Source of the DNA: DQTL01 sp964396505
GTDB lineage: Bacteria; Bacteroidota; Bacteroidia; Flavobacteriales; Flavobacteriaceae
Length of the DNA: 24,016 nucleotides
Direction: 5' to 3'
NCBI GenBank assembly: GCA_964396505.1
Contig: CAYNFJ010000020.1
Location: 1-24,016 of the forward strand
The notes under the pieces are model-generated. The model was not told the origin of the DNA, made no database searches, and saw only the letters and a list, made by a program, of their open reading frames with translations. The translations under genes were made by a program, and so were the position numbers. Of the stretch, positions 8,345-16,368 are shown one piece after another (the stretch's first letter is position 1; each line of letters starts with the position of its first letter).

Positions 8345-8351
8345 TGTTACC
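8332..8351 (-). repeat. Tandem 9-bp direct repeat with 11-bp period at the phosphate transporter promoter
   Basis: On the minus strand GGTAACATT occurs at 8351-8343 and again at 8340-8332, exactly one helical turn (11 bp) apart, covering the -33 position. A weaker third unit one further turn toward the gene (8329-8324, AGTTAA) keeps three of the six core positions. One-turn direct repeats overlapping the upstream promoter element are the usual form of PhoB/PhoP-type operators, so a phosphate-responsive operator is a reasonable inference. Confidence 0.55.
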
Positions 8352-8423
8352 AAATTAACAAAAGCTGCAAAAGGTTGCTTATTTAACTTGAATAGATGTT
8401 TTTAGCTGAAGTCAAACACGTAT

Positions 8424-8969
8424 TTAAGGCGGCATAGGTCCGGTAAAACTCAAACAAGGATTCTTTCCTGTAAAACAAGCATCTGAAACCCTTGATTGCA
8501 ATGATAGAACCTTTGTTGTGTCCTGAATTTGGAATTCTACTAATGCGGTTTTCCACCAATTTTTATAACAGGCTTTTCCCTTACTTACTATGGCAGATTC
8601 TTTGTTTGTCTTTTGGAAATACTGCTTATAAAAAGCTTTAAAAGTAGTGTCCTTAAACTTTTCTTTAATAATATAATGAGCCGGTTTCAGGTAAAATTTA
8701 GACCTGCCTAATGAGTCGGTTGTAAAAGTGCTTTTTTCTTTTGTGTCAAGATTTACTAAGATAAAAGTACCCCTCTCAGGGCTATTTCGGTTCCGTTGTT
8801 CTTCAGTGGGGGTGATCCCACCGCAATGCGGATAATAACGGGTTATTTGGTATATAAAATTGTATTTTTCACCTGGTTTTTTTATTGGTTTAACTACCGT
8901 CTTATGTTGTTTTACACCGCTTCCACAACTTATAAATAAAAAACCGAGTAAATAAAGAATTCGATACAT
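8424..8969 (-). CDS. Unknown lipoprotein
   Basis: I do not recognise a function. Starting at ATG 8969 (181 residues), the protein begins with a compact lipoprotein signal: MYRILYLLGFLFISC, lipobox FISC, with Cys15 followed by GSG. A longer frame from ATG 9011 adds 14 residues in front and makes an awkward signal sequence, but it cannot be excluded, because the -7 element at 9027-9034 is only 15 bases from it. The mature region has a basic linker rich in Lys, Val and Pro, then YPHCGGITPTEEQRNR. The PxCGG pattern recurs in several Bacteroidota lipoproteins with a carboxypeptidase-regulatory-like beta domain, as I recall. Four more cysteines or paired motifs (GKACYKNWW, DACFTGKNPC) lie in the C-terminal third. 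It is likely anchored in an envelope membrane facing the periplasm. Confidence 0.75.
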   Translation of the reverse strand: MYRILYLLGFLFISCGSGVKQHKTVVKPIKKPGEKYNFIYQITRYYPHCGGITPTEEQRNRNSPERGTFILVNLDTKEKSTFTTDSLGRSKFYLKPAHYIIKEKFKDTTFKAFYKQYFQKTNKESAIVSKGKACYKNWWKTALVEFQIQDTTKVLSLQSRVSDACFTGKNPCLSFTGPMPP

Positions 8970-9026
8970 TTTTCTATTAGGTTTTACAATAAATATTTCA
9001 AAATAATTCATTCAAGATATATGGTC

Positions 9027-9034
9027 CAAAAATA
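9027..9034 (-). promoter_or_regulatory. -7 element in front of the lipoprotein gene
   Basis: TATTTTTG on the minus strand matches TAnnTTTG. It lies 57 bases before the preferred start (8969) and 15 bases before the alternative one (9011). No TTG is seen at -33. Confidence 0.4.
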
Positions 9035-9142
9035 GTATTTTTCAGGTATGATTAAAATTTTCATTATTTTATATACACAGTTTCATAAAAAACTTGTACA
9101 TTTACGCTTTCACTAATTATTAATCCAAAAAATCAAAAAATT

Positions 9143-9343
9143 ATGTCAGTAATGAAAGTTATCGAAATTATGGCCGACTCTGATAAGAGTTGGGAAGATG
9201 CCACTAATAATGCAGTTTCTCACGCTGCTAAAAGTATTAAACACATCAAATCAGCTTTTGTACAATCTCAAAGTGTGGTTGTAAAAGACGGTGGGGTACA
9301 GAGCTACAGAGTTAATGTGAAGATTACATTTGAGGTTAAATAA
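9143..9343 (+). CDS. Dodecin-like protein
   Basis: Dodecins are small proteins that assemble as hollow dodecamers and, in characterised cases, store flavins. The 66-residue product aligns over its whole length without gaps with the beta-alpha-beta-beta family, including the helix SWEDATNNAVSHAAKSI and the last strands SYRVNVKITFEV. Aligned from memory to Halobacterium salinarum dodecin, the flavin-stacking Trp36 is replaced by Ser37 and the flavin-contacting Gln55 by Arg56. The protein may therefore bind flavin differently or not at all. The gene stands alone, with a near-match promoter element TACATTTA at 9097-9104 and a strong terminator after it. This suggests an abundant monocistronic transcript. 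Confidence 0.9.
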   Translation: MSVMKVIEIMADSDKSWEDATNNAVSHAAKSIKHIKSAFVQSQSVVVKDGGVQSYRVNVKITFEVK

Positions 9344-9363
9344 TCAAAGAATTTTTTTTATAG

Positions 9364-9393
9364 ACGTCTTGATTGTTCAAGGCGTTTTTTTTT
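9364..9393 (+). terminator. Intrinsic terminator after the dodecin gene
   Basis: ACGTCTTGA (9364-9372) pairs with TCAAGGCGT (9377-9385) as a nine-pair stem with one G-T wobble and a TTGT loop, followed at once by a run of nine T residues (9385-9393). It lies 21 bases after the dodecin stop codon and is the clearest rho-independent terminator in the window. Confidence 0.9.
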
Positions 9394-9409
9394 GCTCAAT
9401 AAATAAACA

Positions 9410-9417
9410 TACTTTTG
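9410..9417 (+). promoter_or_regulatory. -7 element in front of the DUF255 gene
   Basis: TACTTTTG matches TAnnTTTG, 21 bases before the ATG. A TTTG at 9391-9394 is 15 bases upstream, slightly closer than usual, and lies within the T tract of the preceding terminator. Confidence 0.5.
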
Positions 9418-9438
9418 TAGGCAAACACTAACTAATCT

Positions 9439-11565
9439 ATGTATCTAAAACAACTACTACTAATCGGCTTGCTCTCATTCGTGGGATGTAATAGCCAAAA
9501 CACACCGACTACCATGCTTACAGAACACAAATATACCAATGATTTAATTCATGAAACCAGTCCTTATCTATTGCAACACGCACATAATCCGGTGCAATGG
9601 CATGCGTGGAATAAAGAAACCTTAGCACGTGCTAAAAAGGAACATAAAATGCTATTGATTTCTATTGGTTATGCGGCCTGCCATTGGTGTCATGTCATGG
9701 AACATGAAAGTTTTGAAGATGAAAAAGTAGCTGCATTGATGAATGCGAATTTTATTTGTATAAAAGTAGATAGAGAAGAGCGACCGGATGTGGATCAGGT
9801 CTATATGGATGCGGTACAATTATTGACCGGTAGGGGTGGTTGGCCTTTAAATTGTGTTGCTTTACCCGATGCGCGTCCTTTTTGGGGCGGCACCTATTTT
9901 CCTAAAGAGAAATGGATGAATGTCCTGACGGAAATTTCAAATTTATGGGAAAGTAATCCCGATAAAATTCAAGAATATGCCAGCCAACTTACGCAAGGCA
10001 TAAAGGACAATGCCTTAATACAAGCCGGAACTACGGCTAAAGATTTTTCAAATAAAGAGTTGTCTGCCATAGTTGGAAAATGGAAACAATCATTTGATAC
10101 AGAATGGGGAGGGCTGAACAGAGCGCCTAAATTTCCTATGCCTAATAACTACCATTTCTTATTGCGATATGCTGTCCAATCGGATGATAAGGAGTTGTTG
10201 ACTTATGTCAATACCACGCTGACCAAAATGGCTTATGGCGGAATGTACGATCATGTGGGTGGTGGTTTCTCCCGATATGCTACTGATAGCTATTGGCATA
10301 TTCCTCATTTTGAAAAAATGCTTTATGACAATGCGCAATTAGTCAGTTTATATGCTGATGCGTATCTGGTAACTAAAAATGATTTGTACAAAGAAGTGGT
10401 TTATGAAACCTTGAATTTTGTCCAACGGGAATTGACTGATGCTTCCGGTGTTTTTTATTCTTCATTGGATGCCGATAGTGAAAATAAAGAAGGTGAATTG
10501 GAAGAAGGCGCCTACTATTATTGGACACCTCAAGAATTAAAAGAGCTATTAGGGACTGATTATAATTTGTTTAAACAATGCTATAATATCAATGATTTTG
10601 GCGTTTGGGAAGGGAATCACTATGTCCTGATTCGGGATAAATCTTTGGTCGAATTGGCCATAACGAATAAGATGGATATTGCTATTCTTAAAAAAAAGAA
10701 ACAAGCATGGAAGCAATTACTATTAAAGAGGAGAATTACTAGAAAAGCACCACATCGGGATGATAAGATCTTGACCTCTTGGAATGCGTTGATGGTAAAA
10801 GCTTATATAGATGCCTATCGTGTTTTTGGAGATGCTCAATTTTTGGAAATTGCCCAAAAAAATACTGCTTTTTATTTACAAAAAATGACACAAAAAGACG
10901 GCGGTTTATATCGAAATTATAAAGATGGTAAAAGTAATATAAACGCCTATTTGGAAGACTATGCTACGATCATTGACGCCTTACTATCCCTGTATGAAGT
11001 TTCGATGAATGCGTCTTATTTACTTAAAGCTAAGCAATTTACAGATTACACCTTAGATCATTTTTTTGACATGGATTCTCATTTGTTTTTCTTTACTTCA
11101 GATATGGATGCGGCCTTGATTACTCGTAAAATAGCTATTGCCGATAATGTCATTCCGTCATCTAATTCATTGATGGCTCTCAATCTTTTTAAGTTGTCAC
11201 ATTATTTTGAGAATAGCCATTATGCAAAACTCAGTCATCAAATGATATCTACTGTTTTTGATCGTATAGCCCCATATCCACCTTCTTATTCCAATTGGTT
11301 GCAATTAATATTGAATTTTACCGGTAATTTTTATGAAGTGGCTATTTGTGGTCCCGATGCTCAAGAAAAAATTAAAGAATTGAATACTTATTACATCCCC
11401 AATAAGTTGATAGCCGGAAGCACTACCAAGAGTAATCTCAAATTACTACAAGATAGATTTTCAAGTGATACACCCTTGTATATTTGTGTGAATAATACTT
11501 GCCAATTACCGGTAACAGATGTTTATAAGGCAGTTCAGCAACTCAAAGTACCGCTAGATTATTAA
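9439..11565 (+). CDS. Thioredoxin-like DUF255 (YyaL/SPATA20 family) protein, predicted lipoprotein
   Basis: The family joins an N-terminal thioredoxin-fold domain to an alpha/alpha-toroid domain resembling glycan epimerases; its reaction is not established. The 708-residue product starts with a lipoprotein signal, MYLKQLLLIGLLSFVGC (Cys17), then a short polar linker. Family similarity begins at about residue 32 with NDLIHETSPYLLQHAHNPVQWHAW. The redox motif is C81-H-W-C84 in YAACHWCHVMEHESF, followed by VDREERPDVD and TGRGGWPLN. The toroid part contains GGMYDHVGGGFSRYATD, PHFEKMLYDNAQL and DDKILTSWNALM. Many family members lack a signal and are cytosolic; an internal ATG at 9517 could give such a form. 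The assignment to the family is firm; location is inferred. Confidence 0.92.
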   Translation: MYLKQLLLIGLLSFVGCNSQNTPTTMLTEHKYTNDLIHETSPYLLQHAHNPVQWHAWNKETLARAKKEHKMLLISIGYAACHWCHVMEHESFEDEKVAALMNANFICIKVDREERPDVDQVYMDAVQLLTGRGGWPLNCVALPDARPFWGGTYFPKEKWMNVLTEISNLWESNPDKIQEYASQLTQGIKDNALIQAGTTAKDFSNKELSAIVGKWKQSFDTEWGGLNRAPKFPMPNNYHFLLRYAVQSDDKELLTYVNTTLTKMAYGGMYDHVGGGFSRYATDSYWHIPHFEKMLYDNAQLVSLYADAYLVTKNDLYKEVVYETLNFVQRELTDASGVFYSSLDADSENKEGELEEGAYYYWTPQELKELLGTDYNLFKQCYNINDFGVWEGNHYVLIRDKSLVELAITNKMDIAILKKKKQAWKQLLLKRRITRKAPHRDDKILTSWNALMVKAYIDAYRVFGDAQFLEIAQKNTAFYLQKMTQKDGGLYRNYKDGKSNINAYLEDYATIIDALLSLYEVSMNASYLLKAKQFTDYTLDHFFDMDSHLFFFTSDMDAALITRKIAIADNVIPSSNSLMALNLFKLSHYFENSHYAKLSHQMISTVFDRIAPYPPSYSNWLQLILNFTGNFYEVAICGPDAQEKIKELNTYYIPNKLIAGSTTKSNLKLLQDRFSSDTPLYICVNNTCQLPVTDVYKAVQQLKVPLDY

Positions 11566-11603
11566 ATTCTTGTTAAAGTCAAATTATCTAAGTGGATTTT
11601 TAG

Positions 11604-11611
11604 TAACTTTG
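11604..11611 (+). promoter_or_regulatory. -7 element in front of the YD-repeat/MscS pair
   Basis: TAACTTTG is an exact TAnnTTTG match, 63 bases before the ATG at 11675. No TTG is found at the normal -33 distance. The predicted leader would contain the short open frame at 11630-11671. Confidence 0.4.
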
Positions 11612-11629
11612 AGCATTATTGTATATTTC

Positions 11630-11671
11630 ATGGTTCTGTTGATTGCCATTATTTATACTGTTAAAAAATAA
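11630..11671 (+). other. Possible 13-codon upstream open frame
   Basis: ATG at 11630 opens a frame for MVLLIAIIYTVKK that ends with TAA three bases before the next gene's ATG. The peptide is a hydrophobic core with a basic tail. It could be a leader peptide coupling translation to the downstream gene, or chance in A/T-rich sequence. Confidence 0.25.
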
Positions 11672-11674
11672 AAT

Positions 11675-12580
11675 ATGAAAACACTACAAGAAGGAATCTT
11701 GCTATTGGTTTTTTTAATGAGCCTTTCCATGTATTCACAACAAACCGATTGGAAACAGCAGGATCTAAAAGGAAAAGTAAAATCGGTAGAATTGATTAGC
11801 TATGCGGCCGGCGAAAAATTTGGTAAAGTTACTAAATTGGGCATTTTAGGAGGAGAACAGAACGAGTTCAATGAAAACGGACTCGTTATTCAAAAAAAAC
11901 TGTATGGAAAAGGCGGATTACCTATCAAACAGATGACGTATCAATACGATACAGTGAGTAATTTAATAGCACAGAACGTCTTTGATAAAAAAGGAGCTTT
12001 AGTGCGGAAAATTTTAAGAGAGTACAATCAATTTAATAAAATCACTTTTGAAAGTATATATGGCGCAGATGGTATTTTACTCAGTCGTTCCATTTTTGAA
12101 TACAAAGACGGTGTCATTCCTAAGAAAATTCTCACTTATAACAAAAAAGGGGTTCAGATTAACCTGCAAGAATTTAAGTACGATAAAAAGTCAGCGGCAA
12201 AATCTATTGCGACCACCAATCCTAAATCCAAAATGATAGAGAAAGTGGAAAAATACGATCTTCATAAGAATTTAACACATATATACCAATTTGATGTAGA
12301 AGGCAATCTCAAATCGAGTGTGGTTTATACTTACGATACAGACAATAATCTAATCGAAAGTAAATTTATCGATAAAGGAAAGTTATTGGTTCACAGGATT
12401 TTAAAATATAATGATTTAGGTTTTTTAATAGAAGTGAGCGTGAGCTATCCCGAAAAAGAGAAAACAGACCACATTACCTATCAATATGATTTTGATGAAC
12501 AATCCAATTGGACTCGTGCCGTTGAATATGTTAATTCCATACCGGTACAAGTCAAAGAACGAAAAATAATATATTACTAA
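11675..12580 (+). CDS. Secreted YD-repeat-like protein of unknown function
   Basis: I do not recognise a named family. The 301-residue product has a signal peptide, with a hydrophobic core at about 9-20 and likely cleavage near residue 22 in MYSQQ. The mature part is built from about eight to ten degenerate units of 20-25 residues, each with an aromatic-Asp pair and then Asn-Leu or Gly-Leu, for example YQYDTVSNLIAQNVFDKKGAL, YEYKDG-type and YTYDTDNNLIESKFIDKGKL. This is the strand-turn pattern of RHS/YD-type and related beta-repeat surface proteins. The final unit YQYDFDEQSNWTRAVEYV is a capping motif I recall from other Bacteroidota proteins. There is no lipobox. The mscS gene follows after nine bases, so the two are probably cotranscribed. 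Export to the periplasm or beyond is inferred from the signal. Confidence 0.8.
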   Translation: MKTLQEGILLLVFLMSLSMYSQQTDWKQQDLKGKVKSVELISYAAGEKFGKVTKLGILGGEQNEFNENGLVIQKKLYGKGGLPIKQMTYQYDTVSNLIAQNVFDKKGALVRKILREYNQFNKITFESIYGADGILLSRSIFEYKDGVIPKKILTYNKKGVQINLQEFKYDKKSAAKSIATTNPKSKMIEKVEKYDLHKNLTHIYQFDVEGNLKSSVVYTYDTDNNLIESKFIDKGKLLVHRILKYNDLGFLIEVSVSYPEKEKTDHITYQYDFDEQSNWTRAVEYVNSIPVQVKERKIIYY

Positions 12581-12589
12581 AATGAATCA

Positions 12590-13411
12590 ATGGATTACCA
12601 AAAATATATAGAGACCCTTAAAGCGCTTCTTATAGAATATGTTCCCAAGCTATTGATGGCAATAGTCTTGTTATTGGTAGGCTTATGGTTTATTAAAAAA
12701 CTAGCTTTATTTGTTCAAAAATTGATGCAAAAAAAGGCAGTAGATGCAAGTCTTCAGAAATTTCTGTTGAGCCTTCTAAAAATAGGCTTAAAAATTTTAT
12801 TAATTATTAGCGTATTATCTCAAGTAGGAATTGAGACCACTTCTTTTATTGCTGCTCTAGGAGCGGCGGGTTTAGCCATCGGATTAGCATTGCAAGGTTC
12901 TTTATCCAATTTTGCCGGAGGGGTGCTCATTCTTTTTTTCAAGCCCTTTAAAGTGGGTGATTTGATCAAGGCGCAAGGAGAAATAGGAGAAGTAAAGGAC
13001 ATCCAGATATTAGTGACCAAACTATCTGTTGCCGGAAATAAAACCGCTATAATTCCCAATGGACCCTTAGCGAATGGTACTATAATCAATTACAGTCAAG
13101 ACGGCAAACTCCGAGTTGATATCAATATTGGTATTTCTTATAATGCCGATATTAAACACGCCAGAAAAGTATTGATGGAGGTCATGTATGCGCATCCCGA
13201 TTTGCTCAATGAACCCAAACCTACTGTAAACGTTTCGGAATTGGGCGACAGCGCTGTCCATTTATTACTGAGACCCTGGACGGTTCCGAATAAGTATTGG
13301 CGGGTGTATTATGACGTGTTGGAAAATGCAAAAGAAGCCCTAGATAAAGAAGGAATTGGTATTCCTTTCCCACAGCGAGATGTCCACGTTTTTAATATGG
13401 ATAATAATTAA
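12590..13411 (+). CDS. Small-conductance mechanosensitive channel, MscS family
   Basis: MscS channels open under membrane tension to release solutes during hypo-osmotic shock. The 273-residue protein has the short MscS architecture. Membrane segments lie at about 18-37 (LLMAIVLLLVGLWFI) and 58-80. The pore-lining third helix has small-residue packing: AALGAAGLAIGLALQGSLSNFAGG at about 88-111. The beta domain with FFKPFKVGDLI and the IIPNGPLANGTIINYS segment follows, then the C-terminal alpha/beta domain. The length is close to that of E. coli MscS (286). It begins nine bases after the YD-repeat gene. An ATG at 12582 is out of frame and meets a stop after nine codons. Confidence 0.94.
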   Translation: MDYQKYIETLKALLIEYVPKLLMAIVLLLVGLWFIKKLALFVQKLMQKKAVDASLQKFLLSLLKIGLKILLIISVLSQVGIETTSFIAALGAAGLAIGLALQGSLSNFAGGVLILFFKPFKVGDLIKAQGEIGEVKDIQILVTKLSVAGNKTAIIPNGPLANGTIINYSQDGKLRVDINIGISYNADIKHARKVLMEVMYAHPDLLNEPKPTVNVSELGDSAVHLLLRPWTVPNKYWRVYYDVLENAKEALDKEGIGIPFPQRDVHVFNMDNN

Positions 13412-13549
13412 TGTTTAATACCTTTATATACTTGTTAATTTTATTTATATTCGCGTAAAAATCAATATGGAGTATTTTAAAAATTGCGCCTACCAAACAT
13501 TGAATATGGGTAATCTCACACCTTTTTATATAACACTAAAACTATTATT

Positions 13550-14260
13550 ATGACAAAAAATTCAATCTTACTTGTATTAATGTTAACATTAAACGCTTTT
13601 GTTTTTTCGCAAGAACCCGCGATAGAATCCACTTCCGATAAATTAATTTTCGATGTGAAAGTAAATAAAATGATGGGGAATGGTCCCACCGGGGCATCCT
13701 TGGATTTGAAAAAAGTAAAAGGTTCTCCTTATTTAAACAATGATTTTGAAGATGGTCAGGTGTATATTAATTCTAAAGTTAAATCTTTGGGTTATCGTTT
13801 GAGATATAATATCTACACAGATGAATTTGAGATATTTAATTCTGAGAAAAACAAAATAGTGGCATTGTTTAAAACTTCTGATTATATTTGTAAAATAAAG
13901 GGTGTGACCTATAAATATTTTTCTTATACAGATGTGAATGCTAATGAAAAAGATGGCTATTTTGTTGAACTTTTGACAGCAAAAATTCCCTTATACCTCA
14001 AATATCGAAGTGTTTATCATCCGGCGCAACCATCGGATAATCCGTTGTCTTATGACAAACCTGCAAGTTTTTCTACTAGCAAAGATTATTACCTTCTAAA
14101 GGATGGAAAGATGCAATTACTTCCTACAAAGAAAAGTAAATTCTTCCCGGTTTTTGGTCAAAATCAAAATAAAATCAAACAATTTGTCAAAAAGAACAAA
14201 TTAAAAATCAGTAAAGAAAAGGACTTGATTAAAATTGTACAATACTACAATACATTGTAA
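13550..14260 (+). CDS. Secreted protein of unknown function
   Basis: I do not recognise the family. The 236-residue product has a signal peptide, MTKNSILLVLMLTLNAFVFSQ, with predicted cleavage after Ser20 and no lipobox. The mature part contains TGASLDLKKVKGSPYLNNDFEDGQVYI, then RLRYNIYTDEFEIFN, a beta-rich middle, and a basic C-terminal helix rich in lysine ending in KEKDLIKIVQYYNTL. The segment GSPYLNNDFEDG and the C-terminal KISKEKDLIKIVQYYN pattern are ones I recall from conserved Bacteroidota proteins without assigned function. It stands alone: 138 bases separate it from mscS, and no convincing promoter is visible there. Its stop is only five bases from the convergent M3 peptidase stop, leaving no room for a separate terminator. 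Confidence 0.8.
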   Translation: MTKNSILLVLMLTLNAFVFSQEPAIESTSDKLIFDVKVNKMMGNGPTGASLDLKKVKGSPYLNNDFEDGQVYINSKVKSLGYRLRYNIYTDEFEIFNSEKNKIVALFKTSDYICKIKGVTYKYFSYTDVNANEKDGYFVELLTAKIPLYLKYRSVYHPAQPSDNPLSYDKPASFSTSKDYYLLKDGKMQLLPTKKSKFFPVFGQNQNKIKQFVKKNKLKISKEKDLIKIVQYYNTL

Positions 14261-14265
14261 TCTTG

Positions 14266-16296
14266 CTAATGGATTAATCCCGCTCTTTTCAGTAACGCAT
14301 CCACTTGGGGTTCTTTTCCTCTGAATCTTTTGTACAATGTCATAGGCTTTTCTGTTCCGCCTTGTGATAGTACATTTTTTTGAAATTTTCCGGCAATTTC
14401 TTTGTTGAAAATGCCTTTTTCTTTAAAATATTCAAAGGCATCGGCATCCAATACTTCTGCCCATTTGTAACTATAATATCCGGCAGAGTAGCCACCCGGA
14501 AAAATATGTGAAAATGCCGTACTCATACAATTTTCTTCAATGTCCGGGTATAATTGTGTTTTTTGAAAGGCTTTCTTCTCATAGGCTTTCACACTTGAAA
14601 CGGCTAGGGTGCTTTTAGCGTGCCAAGCCATATCCAAAAAACCAAAACTCAATTGCCTGAGAGTTGCCATACCTTCCATAAAATTGGAAGATTCTTTTAT
14701 CTTATCAATATATTTTTGTGGAATTAAATCACCTGTTTGATAATGAGTGGCAAATAAAGCCAAAGCCTCTTTTTCATAGGCCCAATTTTCCATCAATTGA
14801 CTGGGTAATTCTACAAAATCCCAATAAACATTGGTTCCCGATAAACTGGGGTAGGTGGTGTTTGCCAACATCCCGTGCAGCGCATGACCGAATTCGTGAA
14901 ATAAAGTGGTTACTTCTCTAAAACTCAAGAGAGAAGGTTTGGTACGGGTTGGTTTGGTGAAATTACAAACAATAGAAATATGCGGACGTGAATTTTTCCC
15001 GTCTTTAATCCATTGGTTTTTATAAGAAGTCATCCAAGCACCGTTTCGTTTGCCGGAACGCGGAAAGAAATCGGTGTAAAAAACGGCCATAAATTTTTGG
15101 TTGGCATCATATACTTCATAAGCGGTAACATCAGAATGATAGGTGTCTATCTCCCTATTTTTGACAAAAGATAAACCGTATAGTTTTTGGGCAATATCAA
15201 AAGCCCCTTGCACTACGTTTTCTAGTTTAAAATAAGGTTTTAAGGCTTCGTCATCCAGCTCAAATTTTGACTTTTTCAATTTTTCCGTAAAATAGGTTCC
15301 ATCCCAAATTTGTAAATCAGCCACTCCTTCTTTTTGGGCAAATTCTTTGAGTATTTGAAATTCTTTTTGAGCAAAAGGAAGGGCTTTTTCCAATAAATCA
15401 TCTAGAAATTGAAATACTTTTTCGGGCGTTTCAGCCATTCGTTCTTCCAGAACAAAATCGGCGTGGCTATTATATCCTAATAATTGGGCTCTTTGATTGC
15501 GCAATTTAGTAATGGAAAGAATAATTTTCTCATTGTTATATGCATTGTTTTGAAAGCCCCTTTTTCCGTAGGCTCTAGCCATTTTTTCTCTTAAATAACG
15601 ATGCTTGCTATAAGTCATAATGGCGTGATAACTGGGGTAGTCCAGGGTAAATACCCAACCTTCCTTTTGCTTTTGAACCGCCTCTTGCTTAGCAGCTTCA
15701 ATAGCGCCTTCGGGGAGTCCTTCAAGTTCTTTTGTATCGGTTATGTGCAACTCAAAATTTTGTGTTTCTTTCAGTACATTTTTACTAAAGTTGAGTTTTA
15801 AATCAGCCAATTGCGTGTCAATTTTTCGTAAAATTGCTTTATCCTTTTGATTTAAATTGGCTCCATTTCTATAAAAATTCTTATATTTTTTCGTTAAAAG
15901 TGTTTCTTGTTCCGGTGTTAAGTTCCATTGCACACGATGATCAAAAACATATTTTATTTTTTGAAAAAGTTTTTCGTTGAGGATAATATCATTATTAAAA
16001 TCACTTAAAATAGGTGCTATTTTTCGGGCTATTTCTTGAATTGCTGTATTGGTTTCAGCTGAGTTTAAGTTAAAAAATATGCTAGTGATTCTATCGAGTT
16101 GCTGACCGGAAAATTCCAGGGCTTCCAAGGTGTTTTCAAAAGTAGGAATTGCTGTATTGGATACGATCAATTCAATTTCCTCACGGGCTTGTTGGATGCT
16201 TGTTTTTATCGCCGGTTCAAAATGGGCTGCTTTTATTTTACTGAAAGGGGCTGTTTCAAACTGGCTTGAAAATTCTTGTAATAACGGGTTATTCAT
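14266..16296 (-). CDS. M3-family zinc metallopeptidase (peptidyl-dipeptidase Dcp-like)
   Basis: M3 peptidases degrade short peptides; Dcp removes C-terminal dipeptides, and oligopeptidase A cuts internally. The 676-residue protein is close in length to E. coli Dcp (681). The zinc site is HEFGH at 467-471 (ligands His467 and His471, catalytic Glu468), with the third ligand Glu496 in WDFVELPSQ. The C-terminal substrate segment FPGGYSAGYYSYKWAEVLDADAFEYF carries the conserved tyrosines and histidine region. The stretch YPSLSGTNVYWDFVE is Dcp-like in SGTN but resembles oligopeptidase A in WDFVELPSQ, so specificity is left open. No signal peptide is seen, so the enzyme is probably cytoplasmic. It has its own -7 element at 16395-16402. 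Confidence 0.93.
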   Translation of the reverse strand: MNNPLLQEFSSQFETAPFSKIKAAHFEPAIKTSIQQAREEIELIVSNTAIPTFENTLEALEFSGQQLDRITSIFFNLNSAETNTAIQEIARKIAPILSDFNNDIILNEKLFQKIKYVFDHRVQWNLTPEQETLLTKKYKNFYRNGANLNQKDKAILRKIDTQLADLKLNFSKNVLKETQNFELHITDTKELEGLPEGAIEAAKQEAVQKQKEGWVFTLDYPSYHAIMTYSKHRYLREKMARAYGKRGFQNNAYNNEKIILSITKLRNQRAQLLGYNSHADFVLEERMAETPEKVFQFLDDLLEKALPFAQKEFQILKEFAQKEGVADLQIWDGTYFTEKLKKSKFELDDEALKPYFKLENVVQGAFDIAQKLYGLSFVKNREIDTYHSDVTAYEVYDANQKFMAVFYTDFFPRSGKRNGAWMTSYKNQWIKDGKNSRPHISIVCNFTKPTRTKPSLLSFREVTTLFHEFGHALHGMLANTTYPSLSGTNVYWDFVELPSQLMENWAYEKEALALFATHYQTGDLIPQKYIDKIKESSNFMEGMATLRQLSFGFLDMAWHAKSTLAVSSVKAYEKKAFQKTQLYPDIEENCMSTAFSHIFPGGYSAGYYSYKWAEVLDADAFEYFKEKGIFNKEIAGKFQKNVLSQGGTEKPMTLYKRFRGKEPQVDALLKRAGLIH

Positions 16297-16368
16297 TTTT
16301 TATAAGATTTAGTCGATACTGTTTTACGAAGGCGCTATCACTAGCACACTCAGATTTTAAAAAATAGA

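Noticed and set aside
8970..9011. Upstream ATG for the lipoprotein gene at 8424
   Set aside because: It would put 14 mostly hydrophobic and basic residues before an otherwise ideal lipoprotein signal. Kept only as an alternative.
12048..12236. Second plus-strand frame inside the YD-repeat gene as a frameshifted or overlapping gene
   Set aside because: The main frame is intact with regular repeats throughout; the alternative frame has no recognisable features.
12820..13261. Minus-strand frames of 64-89 codons inside mscS
   Set aside because: They are antisense to the conserved pore and beta-domain coding sequence and have no independent support.
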